From contig NC_080561.1 of the NCBI RefSeq assembly GCF_030253575.1, positions 5,695,001 to 5,759,000 of the forward strand: a stretch of DNA of 64,000 nucleotides. Direction: 5' to 3'. Shown here piece after piece: positions 34,898-45,105 of this stretch. The notes under the pieces are model-generated. The model was given only the letters and a program-made list of their open reading frames with translations, had not been told where the DNA came from and did no database searches. The DNA comes from Rhododendron vialii (Eukaryota > Streptophyta > Magnoliopsida > Ericales > Ericaceae). The translations under genes and the position numbers were made by a program. Each line of letters begins with the position of its first letter. Position 1 is the first letter of the stretch.

Positions 34898-35604
34898 TGT
34901 TTGTACCACAATTAAGATTTCCATTTTCACCCATCGATCTGGCGACACGTGGCAAGGGTAAATATGGGCAAGTAGGAGGATAGAATGGACTCACCTTAAT
35001 AATTTAGAATCGATGGTGAAACTACAAAAAGTCTTGTCCGTCGATTGGCCTACACATGGCGTATTCCGAGGGCCCTTTGATCCGTCGATCAGGTGACAGG
35101 TGTCAAAAGGAATTAGATCCCATGATCCCACGATTGAAGAAGATGGTAACCGCAATTAACAAGGCAATTTTCTCAACGTGGGCATGATCAACAGTTGGAG
35201 GAAGTGCTTAATCAGAATTCGAGGAAGTTTTTCAACTGCTACTTTGGGGGGAAGATTTGAATTCAAATGTAGGAAGGCCTATTTAAGAACAAGTTAGTAG
35301 CAGTTTCAGGGACATACAAACAACGCCAATCAGGCCTTTATCTTTTCTTTTCTAGGAGTAGAATTAACTTGTAATTGTTCACTCAATCATCTCGATTGGT
35401 TGTTCTTCTACTTTGAGGGTTAATAAAGTCCATTTTGTTAATCTTCTTCCATACTTCATCCACTTCATTGTTTGTTTGCAAAGAAGTCCTGAAATACGGC
35501 AAGGAACCAAACTCCACTTTTCACATCCACATTCCAGCAAGCTTACGATACAATTTCCCGTCGATTCTCCGTCGATTGGAAAGAAAACAAGAATTTTGGT
35601 AACA
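34898..35604 (+). repeat. 3' LTR of the Tat element
   Basis: 707 bp, same ends as the 5' LTR, followed by the GTAAG duplication. Confidence 0.95.
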
Positions 35605-35708
35605 GTAAGGAGCTCGAAATCCTTTTTATTTATTTTCTCTTCACAGTTCTTATACAATGGGTAGCTTTTGTTACGTTGAACTAGGTTTTGATAGTCGATG
35701 TATGGCCA

Positions 35709-36537
35709 CTGCAAACGTGTCGAGCCGAGCCGAGTTTTGTCGAGCTCGAGCTCAATTTGTTTACTAAACGAGCTAAGAGCTCGGCTCGAATCGAGTCCTT
35801 ATCGAGCCGAGCTTAGCCATTGATATAGAACACGCGAATGCCCAATTTCATAACCAGCTAGACCGTGTCAAGCCTCGAAATTCCAAACAGTGTTTAATTT
35901 CAGATTATTCAATTTAGGAAAATTTGGACCTGTTCAGAATGGGCCCAAACTTGATGGGTTGACTTATTTTCGCACTGCGGTCAAGATCCACCACCCTAAG
36001 TTCTGGGCTCCAGTGTTTTTCGGCCTAATTCTTTTGCTTAAGCCTTCAATTTATATTTTTTGCTGTTTTAGAAAAGTTTTGTTTCATTAATAACTCTTAA
36101 ACCGTAATTTGTTATTAGTTGGTTTTTTTTGGGAAAGTTCTATTTTTCTTTCCCGTTATCAATTTTAGGAAAAGCCAAATTTTTTGAGACTTTTTATTTG
36201 TTGAATTTATTTTTAGGGTTTCTAGGGTTTCGAGCCTATAAAAGGATTGTAACCTCATGTTTTGCCTCAGTTTTTTCTATCAATAATATTTCAAAACTTC
36301 ATTCTCTTCTTGTGTGCAAAAACAACTCGTGGATTCGAGTTCCTATCACGTTTGGATTAGTACACTAACTAGTCTATTTGTGAATTCCGCTACATCAGTC
36401 ATTTATTAAACGAGCCTCTTTAATCGAGTCGAGCTTTTATCGAATGAGCCAAGCTCCACTTGGCCCGTTTAAACGAGCCGAAAACTTGAGCTGAGCAAAG
36501 CCGAACTCACGAGCTACTTGGTTCATTTGCAGCCCTG
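35709..36537. mobile_element. 'GAGCTCG' hAT-type MITE, split by a solo LTR
   Basis: The left end, CTGCAAACGTGTCGAGCCG, and the right end, TTCATTTGCAGCCCTG, are imperfect inverted repeats. Subterminal stretches are full of GAGCTCG/CGAGCC motifs. Without the inserted LTR (35821-36397 plus one TSD copy) the element would be about 250 bp. No outer TSD was resolved. It is related to the 8429-8589 element. Confidence 0.6.
35816..36402 (+). mobile_element. Solo LTR, same family as the element at 53.1-55.2 kb
   Basis: 577 bp (35821-36397), starting TGATATAGAACACGCGAATG and ending GTGAATTCCGCTACATCA, flanked by GCCAT and GTCAT (4 of 5). Its 3' 80 bp matches the reverse complement of the LTR at 53092-53519 (CTCGTGGATTCGAGTTC, GATTAGTAC, GAATTCCGCT). 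TATAAAAGG at about 36237 is a good core promoter. Loss of the internal region and second LTR suggests LTR-LTR recombination. Confidence 0.75.
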
Positions 36538-37579
36538 GACTTTTGGTTATACCCCCACCAATTTGGCGAGATCTTTTCTGTAACGACTTGAATTTTTGAC
36601 CCAATTTTTTTTCCTAAATATAATATTATTAGAATTATTTTCTTTAATGCAATTCTTTTTTTTAAAATACAATTATGCATGCAATATATACATGCATTCT
36701 TTTTAAATTTTTCCTACACACAAATTACATGCATGTACAAATACAAACTCCTTCCATCTCTCCCTCTCCTACTCAGTCTCTACTTCCTCCCTGACCATAT
36801 ATTTGTCCCTATCTCGTTCCATCTCAAAGCCCAATAGGTAGAGTTTTTATTAAATTCAATTTCATCACCCTCTTCAAAATTCTCCAATAAATACCCCATC
36901 ACTCCGACCCTAGGGCATACCACAATATTCCCCACGCCCCACCAGTTCAGAAGAGAGAGAAAAACAGAAGAAAACGGAGCTCCAATCTATGGAGTTTTAG
37001 AGAGAGAAAGTAAGAGAGAGAAAAGTGAGTTTGTGTCCAAAAACCAACCGAAACCCATATTGACCGTCCCAAACTTTTTCCCCAATCCCAAGCATCCCTA
37101 AACATCATCCAATTCGGACTCAAGGTCTCCCGATCGAAGAAACCGAAGTCACCTTCTCAAAAAATTCAAGTTTCGTTTTTGATTCAATTCGATCCAATCG
37201 AGGTATTATAATCCTATCCAACCTCTTCTGCAAGTATATTAAGTGGTTATATGCTTAACCCATTGTCCCGAACAAAAAAATATAGTTCACTGTGCGTTTT
37301 CTGCCGTATTCAACAATTTGATATTATTTTTGAGTCCGACACTTTAATTGTAATTATTTACAAATAAAATGACCTTTATGATATTTATTTTACAATCTTT
37401 CTGATATTAATATTATGAAAAACTACTTAATTGATATTATTTTCTTACAGTATAATACCATATTAGTATAAAACGTATTAATTATATCAATTTAATTTAT
37501 CTGGTAGATTGAGTTGATTAATAAAAGTTTTTAAATTAATAATACTCTTATTTAGTAATTTAAAATGTTTTGAAACAAC

Positions 37580-37899
37580 TTGCGACCTCTCAAACAGCGT
37601 TTTTGACACTCGGACTATTTTTTCTAGACTTTTCACACCTCAAAGATCATAACTTGTTAAGATCATATTTTATTTATTTAATTAATTATTTATTAGTTAT
37701 CTATCAAAGTTTACATACGAAAAATCTTTGCGACCTTCCAAACAACGTTTTAACACCCAAACTATTTTTTTCTAGACTTTTTGCATCTCAAAGATAATAT
37801 CTTGTTAATTTAGTATTTTTTTATTGAATTTATTATTTATTGTTATTTCTATAGTATTTCCAATCAAAATTACTTTACGACCTTATAAACCTTATTATT
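37580..37899. repeat. Degenerate tandem units of about 148 bp in the outer LTR
   Basis: Units begin with TTGCGACC at 37580 and 37728 and TTACGACC at 37875. They share TTTTTCTAGACTTTT, CTCAAAGAT and ATAACTTGTTAA-like phrases. A divergent further unit is seen beyond the nested LTR at about 41854. Confidence 0.7.
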
Positions 37900-40800
37900 T
37901 GTCACGCCCTCGATTTTCAACTAAAATAATAATACATTTTCTACAAATAAAAGTCTCTCTCTCAACTATATATACCCTTAAATGTCATGCCAACCAAAGC
38001 AAGGAACCAAAGCTATTCTCTCTAATTTTTTTTTTTACATAAAGTCTCCCAAACGTTTACAATTAAATGGGTTTCATAATAGTCAAGGAGAAGAGTTTAT
38101 ACATGGCTTTACAAATATTCTAATCAAAAGGGCACAACCTTCAATTGGGAGCAAAGTACACAACATGAATTGGACTAGCTGATGAACACTTCCTTAATGA
38201 TACCAATGAAGCTCTCACGAGACATCTCAATGTGCACTCCATGCAATCCAAGCTAAGTGTCATGACGAGTACCTGAAAGGATAGGGTGAGCTACACTAGC
38301 TCGTAGAGATATCCATACCTAAATTACATGCAGAAGTGAAGACAGATCACAAGGGAAAACATTTTCCAAAAGCATACTTGTTTTGTCAAAAGTGAAGCTC
38401 AAAATGTCATACTCACGCTGGAAAATATTTAACTCCATTTCTCAAACACCAACACTCTCACCCACTCACACCAATACTCTTAAAAATCTCAGCTTACCGT
38501 TACAACGTTATCCAAATCAATCCTTGCTTTTTCATTTCCATTTCAATGACCTAAAGATTAATCTTAGCTCTTTAACGAAGTGTTTTCACTTTCTTTTCTC
38601 ATACAACTAGCCAACCTCACCCCAAAATATACATGCTAGGCATGTGGAGTTAGAACATAAGGTAAGCAATAACAAGTCAAACAATATCGCACCTCAACAA
38701 CAACGAAACTCAACCGTCAACCTCAAATCAATCTTCAAATCTCAAGTTTAACATCTAGTAAAAATCTCTTCACAATAAGATGTCTTTTATGAAACTCTCG
38801 CAATGCATAGCACCACAAGGTACCAAATATGCATTCACACATAACAAGTTGACCACCACATATCAGGAAAACAAGCCACAATGATTTGGAGGTCTAAAAG
38901 AAGGAATGTAAAACATGTATTGACATACTAGACAATCCAAGTTACCAACTCAAACTGACATTTCAATCTTAGTATGATGCTAAATACTATGAAGATTCTC
39001 CGTTTTCACTGTCACATGTTTCGATTTCATTTCCGGGCATTAAGGACCCCGTGCGTCCTATGTCCATTCCGGCATCACACCTTTCGGTGGATCCATGCCT
39101 TTCTTGTGCACTTCCGGGCATTAGGGACCCCGTGCGTCTACTAAAATCCTTTCATTCAGTTCCGGGCTTTTAGGACCCCCGTGCGTCCACAAAAATCCTT
39201 TCATTCAATTCCGGGCTTTAAGGACCCCCGTACGTCCACTAAAATCCTTTTGATTCAATTCCGGGCTTTTAGGACCCCCGTGCGTCCACTAAAATCCTTT
39301 CATTCAATTCCGGGCTTCAAGGACCCCCGTGCGTCCACTAAAATCCTTTTGATTCAATTCCGGGCTTTTAGGACCCCCGTGCGTCCACTAAAATCCTTTC
39401 ATTCAATTCCGGGCTTTAAGGACCCCCGTGCGTCCACTAAAATCCTTTTGATTCAGTTCCGGGCCCGTGCGTCCACTAAAATCCTTTCGATTCAGTTCCG
39501 GGCTTTAAGGACCCCCGTGCGTCCACTAAAATCCTTTCGATTCAATTCCGGGCTTTTAGGACCCCCGTGCGTCCACTAAAATCCTTTCATTCAATTCCGG
39601 GCTTTAAGGACCCCCGTGCGTCCACTAAAATCCTTTCGATTCAATTCCGGGCTTTAAGGACCCCCGTGCGTCCACTAAAATCCTTTTGATTCAGTTCCGG
39701 GCTTTTAGGACCCCCGTGCGTCCACTAAAATCCTTTCGATTCAATTCCGGGCTTTAAGGACCCCCGTGCGTCCACTAAAATCCTTTTGATTCAGTTCCGG
39801 GCTTTTAGGACCCCCGTGCGTCCACTAAAATCCTTTTGATTCACATCTCATATTACCACCTAATGGACCCCCTTTGTGACATCTCCATTAAGAGTCTAAT
39901 TTGCAAATACTTATAAAGATCCTCATCTTTGTAGTACCCATCAGTGCTTAACAACCATGCACTCATGCCAAGTGATTCACCAAATCCTGTTTAACTCACT
40001 GCAAGTATCCCGCTAGCCCAAAGACTCAATCTCATGGAAAGACATCGAATAATTTACACATCGCGTCAAACATTCTACAACTTAATTTATCATCGATCGT
40101 ATCATCCATCTAATCCATTTTCTATTCCAATCGTTTACAAGTATTTTAACCCTTATGCTCACTAATTCTCATATCCCAATAATTAATCATCTAGATCGAC
40201 TCATCATATCCCCCACATATCCAATAGGTGAAATTAATCATTCACACTTGAAGTTCTGACTATATCCGATCAAATAACATAAATTTAAGAACGACATTTA
40301 AACCATTGAAAAGTAGGCTTCTCCTTTGAATCCATAGATCATACATCAAAAACGGAGTTCGGGTAACTTAACTACGGCCTTTCAATTATAGCTCCAACAT
40401 AACAGTAAAAACTGGTACAAAGGCAGAATTTAGGTCAACTTTGGATGCAAATCTGTTATCGCTCGGACATACCCATGATGCATGGGATGTATCGTTGGAA
40501 AGCTCTATGTGTCTAGTTTCTACCAAAACAAACGGTGTGTCGTTTCGGGTCCCGAGCTAGGAGTTATGGCCATTTTACCTAAGTCCGCCGGTGCTGTCAG
40601 ATTCTACGCGGGAATAAGTAAAATTGATTGAAAAATCATAACTCTTTCATCTTAAACCCAAAAATAGTGAAACCAAAGCCAAAAGTTGCACCACGACAAG
40701 CCCTACACTCAGTAAAAATCCCAGGTTCAGAAACGAGAGGAGATTAACCCAACAATCAAAAGAAAAACAGTTTCGCAACCATTTTCGCACCTATCAACCA

Positions 40801-41710
40801 ACCCAGCTTTAGAAATTCACCAAAAATTGTATACTTAACCAAATTAATTGATTCCAACGCCAATCTCTTCTTAACTTAAATATGCACATCCTGTAAAAGA
40901 CCCAAAGCCACCCAAAATGTTCGTCATGCCCAGAAAGTTAAAAGAAGACAGCCACGCACAGATTCGCACATCCAGCAAACAGCCAGTATTCAAAAATTCA
41001 TAACTAATTGTGTGATTATCGGTTTTGCATGATCTTGGTACCGAAATCTTCGTATTGAAACGTACTTTAACAGTTATGAAGATACCAAAAATTAATTCCT
41101 AGCAGAAAGGCCCCAAAAAGACAGATTACCAGAACCCACGAAATTTTCAGCATACACTAGATTTATTCAAGACTCAAAATAGATGATCAAACTTAATCCT
41201 TGCACATCAAACCAACACTTAACACATATAAAGAAGGCAGGAGATCCCTACCTCAAGTATCAAGACCAAGCTTTGAGCTCAAACCAAACCCTAGCCTCCA
41301 AATCCGAAATATGCCTCCACCGAGCTCTTCCCACGCGATCCGAGGGCCGAGGATGAAGAGATGTGCGTGGGTTTTCAAGGATTGATGGTGGAGTAGCAAG
41401 AATTTGGTTGAGGGAGTGAGAGAGGAGACCGAGAGAAAGGGAGAGGAGGGAGAGAGAGCTTCGGCTAAAAAAAAGAAAAGGGGAAAGTGAAGTGTTCTCT
41501 TGGTGTATTGATACATATAGCCCTAATGCACTAACACCCCTCTATTCAACAAACATCACATTATAACCCCCAACTCATACACCCTCACACATTAACAACA
41601 ACATTTTGTTCAAATCTTAAATTCATATATATATACATTTTATTTTTATAGACCAATTGCATTATAAATACCAAAAATTAAATGATGAAATTACGGGTCT
41701 CTACATTATT
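37895..41710 (-). mobile_element. Nested long solo LTR (3.8 kb, minus strand), TSD TTATT
   Basis: The element is 37900-41705. Read on the minus strand it begins TGTAGAGACCCGTAATTTC and ends ATCGAGGGCGTGACA. TTATT flanks both sides (37895-37899 and 41706-41710). A minus-strand TATA-like GGCTATATGTATC lies near 41513 and is followed by a CT-rich leader, as in an LTR promoter. The interior has no coding and carries the 49-bp tandem array. It is interpreted as a solo LTR; a non-autonomous element without coding is the alternative. Confidence 0.75.
39034..39843. repeat. Tandem array, about 16 units of 49-50 bp
   Basis: The unit reads CCGGGCTTTAAGGACCCCC, GTGCGTCCACTAAAATCC, TTTTGATTCAATT. Spacings alternate 49 and 50 bp because TTTCATT and TTTTGATT variants alternate. 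One unit near 39461 is shortened, and the first two units are divergent and further apart. The in-frame repeated peptide on the plus strand is a by-product of period and frame. No spacers vary, so it is not a CRISPR array. Confidence 0.93.
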
Positions 41711-43062
41711 AATACCCGGGTAATTTTATTTAGACTCCTTACATTCCGAAAATGAAATTTTGTTAATCTCAATATATTTTAAGTAGCAAACTATTTATTA
41801 TCTATTTACTTAACTTTCGGCCACTTTATTGAACGTCTTCATTAAAATTAATTCCGCAACCCTCCGAACCCAACTTTTGACACTCAACCAGTTGCATAGG
41901 ACCTTTAGGACTCTTATTAAGGTCATATTAATTATTCTAATATTTTTACCTATTAATGTATTTAATTAGTTTTTAATCAATCTAATTACTTAGAAATAAT
42001 TAATGAGAGCCGAGAAATTTTTTTTTTAAATTCTTTTAAAAAAAGTTCTTACTTATTATCATTTTGGCCACACAAGATTAAGGGCAACGGCCCATTCATA
42101 AAGTTGCGTGATTACGTTACTTACTGATTGTTTTGTTTATTATTTGATTAATTGTATGTTGCATCACTGCTTGATTGAATGCTAGATTGGACCCTAGAGA
42201 CATGGGATGGTATGCGAATAGAATTCACCTAGACGATGCTAGGTAATGGATGAATTGGAAAGTTTTATTTTTAGATTGCCGGCAGGCTTAATTTTGAGAT
42301 ATGATGGGATTTATGATGAGATTGAAACTGGCGAGTATCCAGTGATGAATTGATAGACTGACGTGTGTCTAGTGATGATTGTGAAGTGATTTGTGAAGTG
42401 GTATATAAGATAGGCGAATCCTAGTTGTAATTCAGGCATGATAAGCTTTTCCCTTGTTGTAGTTATTGAGGTGCACATTCGGTATATAACTTAGGTGTAT
42501 CTGCGACATCAAAGGGAAGTGACCTCATGAGACCGAGCATGGCTAGCGGTTGGGGGAGGAAAGATCTCGCGGAGAGATCTTAGATTTCATATTAGAATAA
42601 TGAATAGTAATAATTGGTGTTTGTAAATTCTTATTCTGCTTTTCGCATCTTTATTATCCTATTACTTGCTAGCTGTAAAGTAAGAGGGGTGGTTAGGTTG
42701 GATTATTCTACTGAGTGATTTATCACTCACGGATACGTCTGTATCCTAGTAAATCGTTTGCTTCAGTGATCAATTTGCCAGTGGGCGCAGAATTCAATGG
42801 AGAGGATTCAAAGATGTTGCAGTTCAACACGGAAAGAATATCAGGAACGAAGATCAAGTATGTTTCGGATTTGTATCAAGCCTAGAGTCAGCTCTGAAGT
42901 TAATGTATTTTGAATCAGTAAATTTATCTTGTGACTGTAATAGCTAAACTTTATTTTGGAAAATTATATTTATTTAGCAAATTTTCTTAAGATTTTATTT
43001 TATATTGCTTTCGAAAAATTGGGGCGTTACATTTTCAATTCTCGTTTTTGCTGCGACGTTGA

Positions 43063-43450
43063 TTAGAGCATGTACACCAATAGGTAGCTAAACTACCTTG
43101 TGAATAGTTCACAATTTTAATTTGTCTATCAATTTTTTCTTTTACAACTACACCAACACTATCTATTGTACCTAACACCTATTAAAATATACATTTTTCA
43201 CTCTTTTTCTTTATCTTTTATTTTTAAACTAAAAACCCCACAAATCAAGAACAGAGAGGGAGGAGTGAGAGAAAGAAACAATAAAATAAAGGCTGACTTT
43301 TGAACAGTACTTAGTTAAAAGTACCTAATTACTATTCATAAATCCTTTTTACTTCCCTTTTTACATCAACTGGTGCAGCCTACTTTTTGTGTTTTTTCTC
43401 TCCAAAATAGCTTAAAAGCCTTTTTAGCTCAACTGATGCACTTGCTCTTA
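43063..43450. mobile_element. Tourist-like (PIF/Harbinger) MITE, TSD TTA
   Basis: The element is 43066-43447. GAGCATGTACACCAATAGGT at the left is mirrored by AGCTCAACTGATGCACTTGC at the right. TTA flanks both ends. A 3-bp TTA duplication and ends starting GAGCA fit PIF/Harbinger MITEs. Confidence 0.72.
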
Positions 43451-43556
43451 GGATTTAAAATTCCCACAAAGCACACAATCACACATCAACGAGATATACG
43501 TGGTTTTTCAAATTGGGGCACTCCAGGGAGGGGTAGAAAAATTTGTACTATCAGTT

Positions 43557-43856
43557 GATTACAAATCACGCACTCACTTTAGTGTGTGTAGGACCCATCT
43601 TTTATGTGAGTGTGTGTTCAGGTGTGGTGCTAACAGAGTTGGAGTTTCCCCAAAATCTGATATACTACTACTCCCGCCCTCCCAAAATCTTGTCCAGTCC
43701 GCAGATGATTACAAATCACGCACTCACTTTAATGTGTGCAGGACCCACCTTTTATGTGAGTGTGTGTTCAGGTGTGGTGCTAACAGAGTTGGAGTTTCCC
43801 CAAAATCTGATATACTGCTACTCCCTCCCTTCCAAAATCTTGTCCGGTCCGCAAAA
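43557..43856. repeat. 150-bp tandem duplication
   Basis: Two units begin GATTACAAATCACGCACTCA at 43557 and 43707 and are over 90% identical. It produces parallel open frames that are not genes. Confidence 0.93.
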
Positions 43857-44499
43857 CGGAGTGATAAAAATAATGCAATTTTTTTAAGAAAAAATTCAAA
43901 TTTTTTTCACAAATTAAAAATACTCATCGATATCTAGTAAGTTGTTAAAAAACTTTTGATTTTTTCTTGCAAAAATTGTATTATTTTTAACATTCTGTTT
44001 TGCATACCAGATAAACATTTTGAAACAGGGGAGTACAAACATGGAACCAGAGGTCTGGCTTGGGTGTCTTTTGGATCATGTCCCACCATGTCTGGACAAG
44101 GGCAGAAGGAGTGGGAGACAAGTGTAGGCAGTCAGTGGCTCCTAAATTTTGTTGGGATAGTATAATTTTTATTTTACTTTTACTCATTTAACTCCACTTC
44201 AAAATTCATTTATGCCCTAACACATTAAGAGTTTTGTACTTGCGAAAAAGAGGGGTCAAAATATAATATCTACCCACAAAATTTCCAAATTCATTTTTGC
44301 CCCAACCTATATAAAGGTTTTCTGCTATGAAGATTGTAAAGAGTAGGTTTTGAAATCGTAGGTATGATCAATGAATGCAAGATAGTTTGGTTGAATATAT
44401 AGAGAGAGATATTTTTGAAACCATCACAAACAAGACTATCATCATCGTTTTTAAAGTATGAAAAGTCATCGAGGTTAATTGTAGATTGAAACTACATTT

Positions 44500-44502
<3 letters not shown>
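43857..44502. other. AT-rich intergenic sequence
   Basis: No gene or transposon end recognised. Confidence 0.4.

Positions 44503-44579
<77 letters not shown>
44503..44579. repeat. (TA)n microsatellite
   Basis: A perfect TA run of about 38 units. Confidence 0.95.
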
Positions 44580-44586
<7 letters not shown>

Positions 44587-44879
44587 CACACTTTTTGATT
44601 AACTTGTTAATCTAATTTTTTTGCAATTAACAACTAGAAAAAGTGAATCATAATAATTCACATTTTTGACTCCACTTATCAAAAATCTTGATTCCGCCCA
44701 TGTCTGGAGCAGAACTGTTGTCCTTAAGTAATAAGTCTTCGTCTTCTTTGCCCACCCTCGAAATGGTTCAACTTTTTTCATCAGCAATCTCCTCCTCTCT
44801 CCTTTTCTTCACTATGATCATTCCCAAAATCTCTCAATAGTTCCAATTCACATCACAACGTAGTCTTGTCCTATAGGCT

Positions 44880-45085
44880 AAACAGGGCATCAAAGAGGAC
44901 AAACTTGATCAACTTATTGACCCCAGTTTGAGGGACCAAATCTCGGAAAATTGTCTGAAAGTGTTTGCGGAAGTTGCTAATAGTAAATGCTTAGATAGTC
45001 TTCCAAAGGGACGGCCTACAACGGCTGATGGGGTGGTGAGACTCGAGTACGCATTGGCTTCGGAGAGGGCTGTGGACGAGCAGTT
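44880..45085 (+). pseudogene. C-terminal kinase fragment of a CrRLK1L (FERONIA/MEDOS-like) receptor kinase
   Basis: The reading [53 protein letters not shown] is the end of the kinase C-lobe of malectin-like receptor kinases. It holds the conserved D-L-I-D-P and R-P-T motifs and the following L-E-Y-A-L helix. One extra residue splits the usual Ala-x-Lys-Cys-Leu. Nothing of the rest of the gene lies upstream. It sits directly ahead of the duplicated PIX13-like kinase but in a different reading frame from the chimeric ORF. The relative at 62.8-64 kb has not yet reached this region when the window ends, so direct comparison is not possible here. Confidence 0.8.
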
Positions 45086-45105
45086 TGGTGAGAACGCGCA
45101 AAGGG

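Larger units (their letters stand above)
21546..35609 (+). mobile_element. Tat-lineage Ty3/gypsy LTR retrotransposon, 14,054 bp, TSD GTAAG
   Basis: The element spans 21551-35604, flanked by GTAAG at 21546-21550 and 35605-35609. Its 707-bp LTRs begin TGTTTGTACC and end GGTAACA. A likely primer-binding site starts with TTGGCGCTGGAAGG at about 22260, just inside the 5' LTR. A purine tract, AATAAGGGGGGCAT, sits before the 3' LTR. The order is gag, protease, RT, RNase H, a second (archaeal-type) RNase H, integrase, then a 5.3-kb 3' region with antisense frames. A dual RNase H plus an extra 3' region defines the Tat group. The LTRs differ at 10 sites by my count (about 98.6% identity), nine of them transitions. 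The insertion is young but the coding region is already broken. Confidence 0.95.
36574..43036 (+). mobile_element. Solo LTR (outer, about 2.64 kb), TSD TTTTC, split by a second LTR
   Basis: Starts TGTAACGACTTGAATTTTTG at 36579 and ends TTGGGGCGTTACA at 43031, with the exact 5-bp duplication TTTTC at 36574-36578 and 43032-43036. Ends of the TGTAACG/CGTTACA type are common in plant Ty3/gypsy LTRs. Removing the nested element leaves 2642 bp with no coding. No primer-binding site, purine tract or second LTR is seen, so it reads as one long solo LTR. Confidence 0.8.

Noticed and set aside
39181-39579. 132-codon open frame with a repeated peptide
   Set aside because: It is the tandem DNA repeat read in frame; no start context, domain or conservation argues for a protein.
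39034-39843. Direct-repeat array resembling a CRISPR
   Set aside because: Units are contiguous with no unique spacers, the context is a plant LTR, and no cas genes exist.
43500-43937. 145-codon frame with an internal repeat
   Set aside because: The 150-bp tandem duplication has a length divisible by three, so it simply stays open; there is no motif.
44368-44589. 73-codon Tyr/Ile repeat frame
   Set aside because: It is the TA microsatellite.
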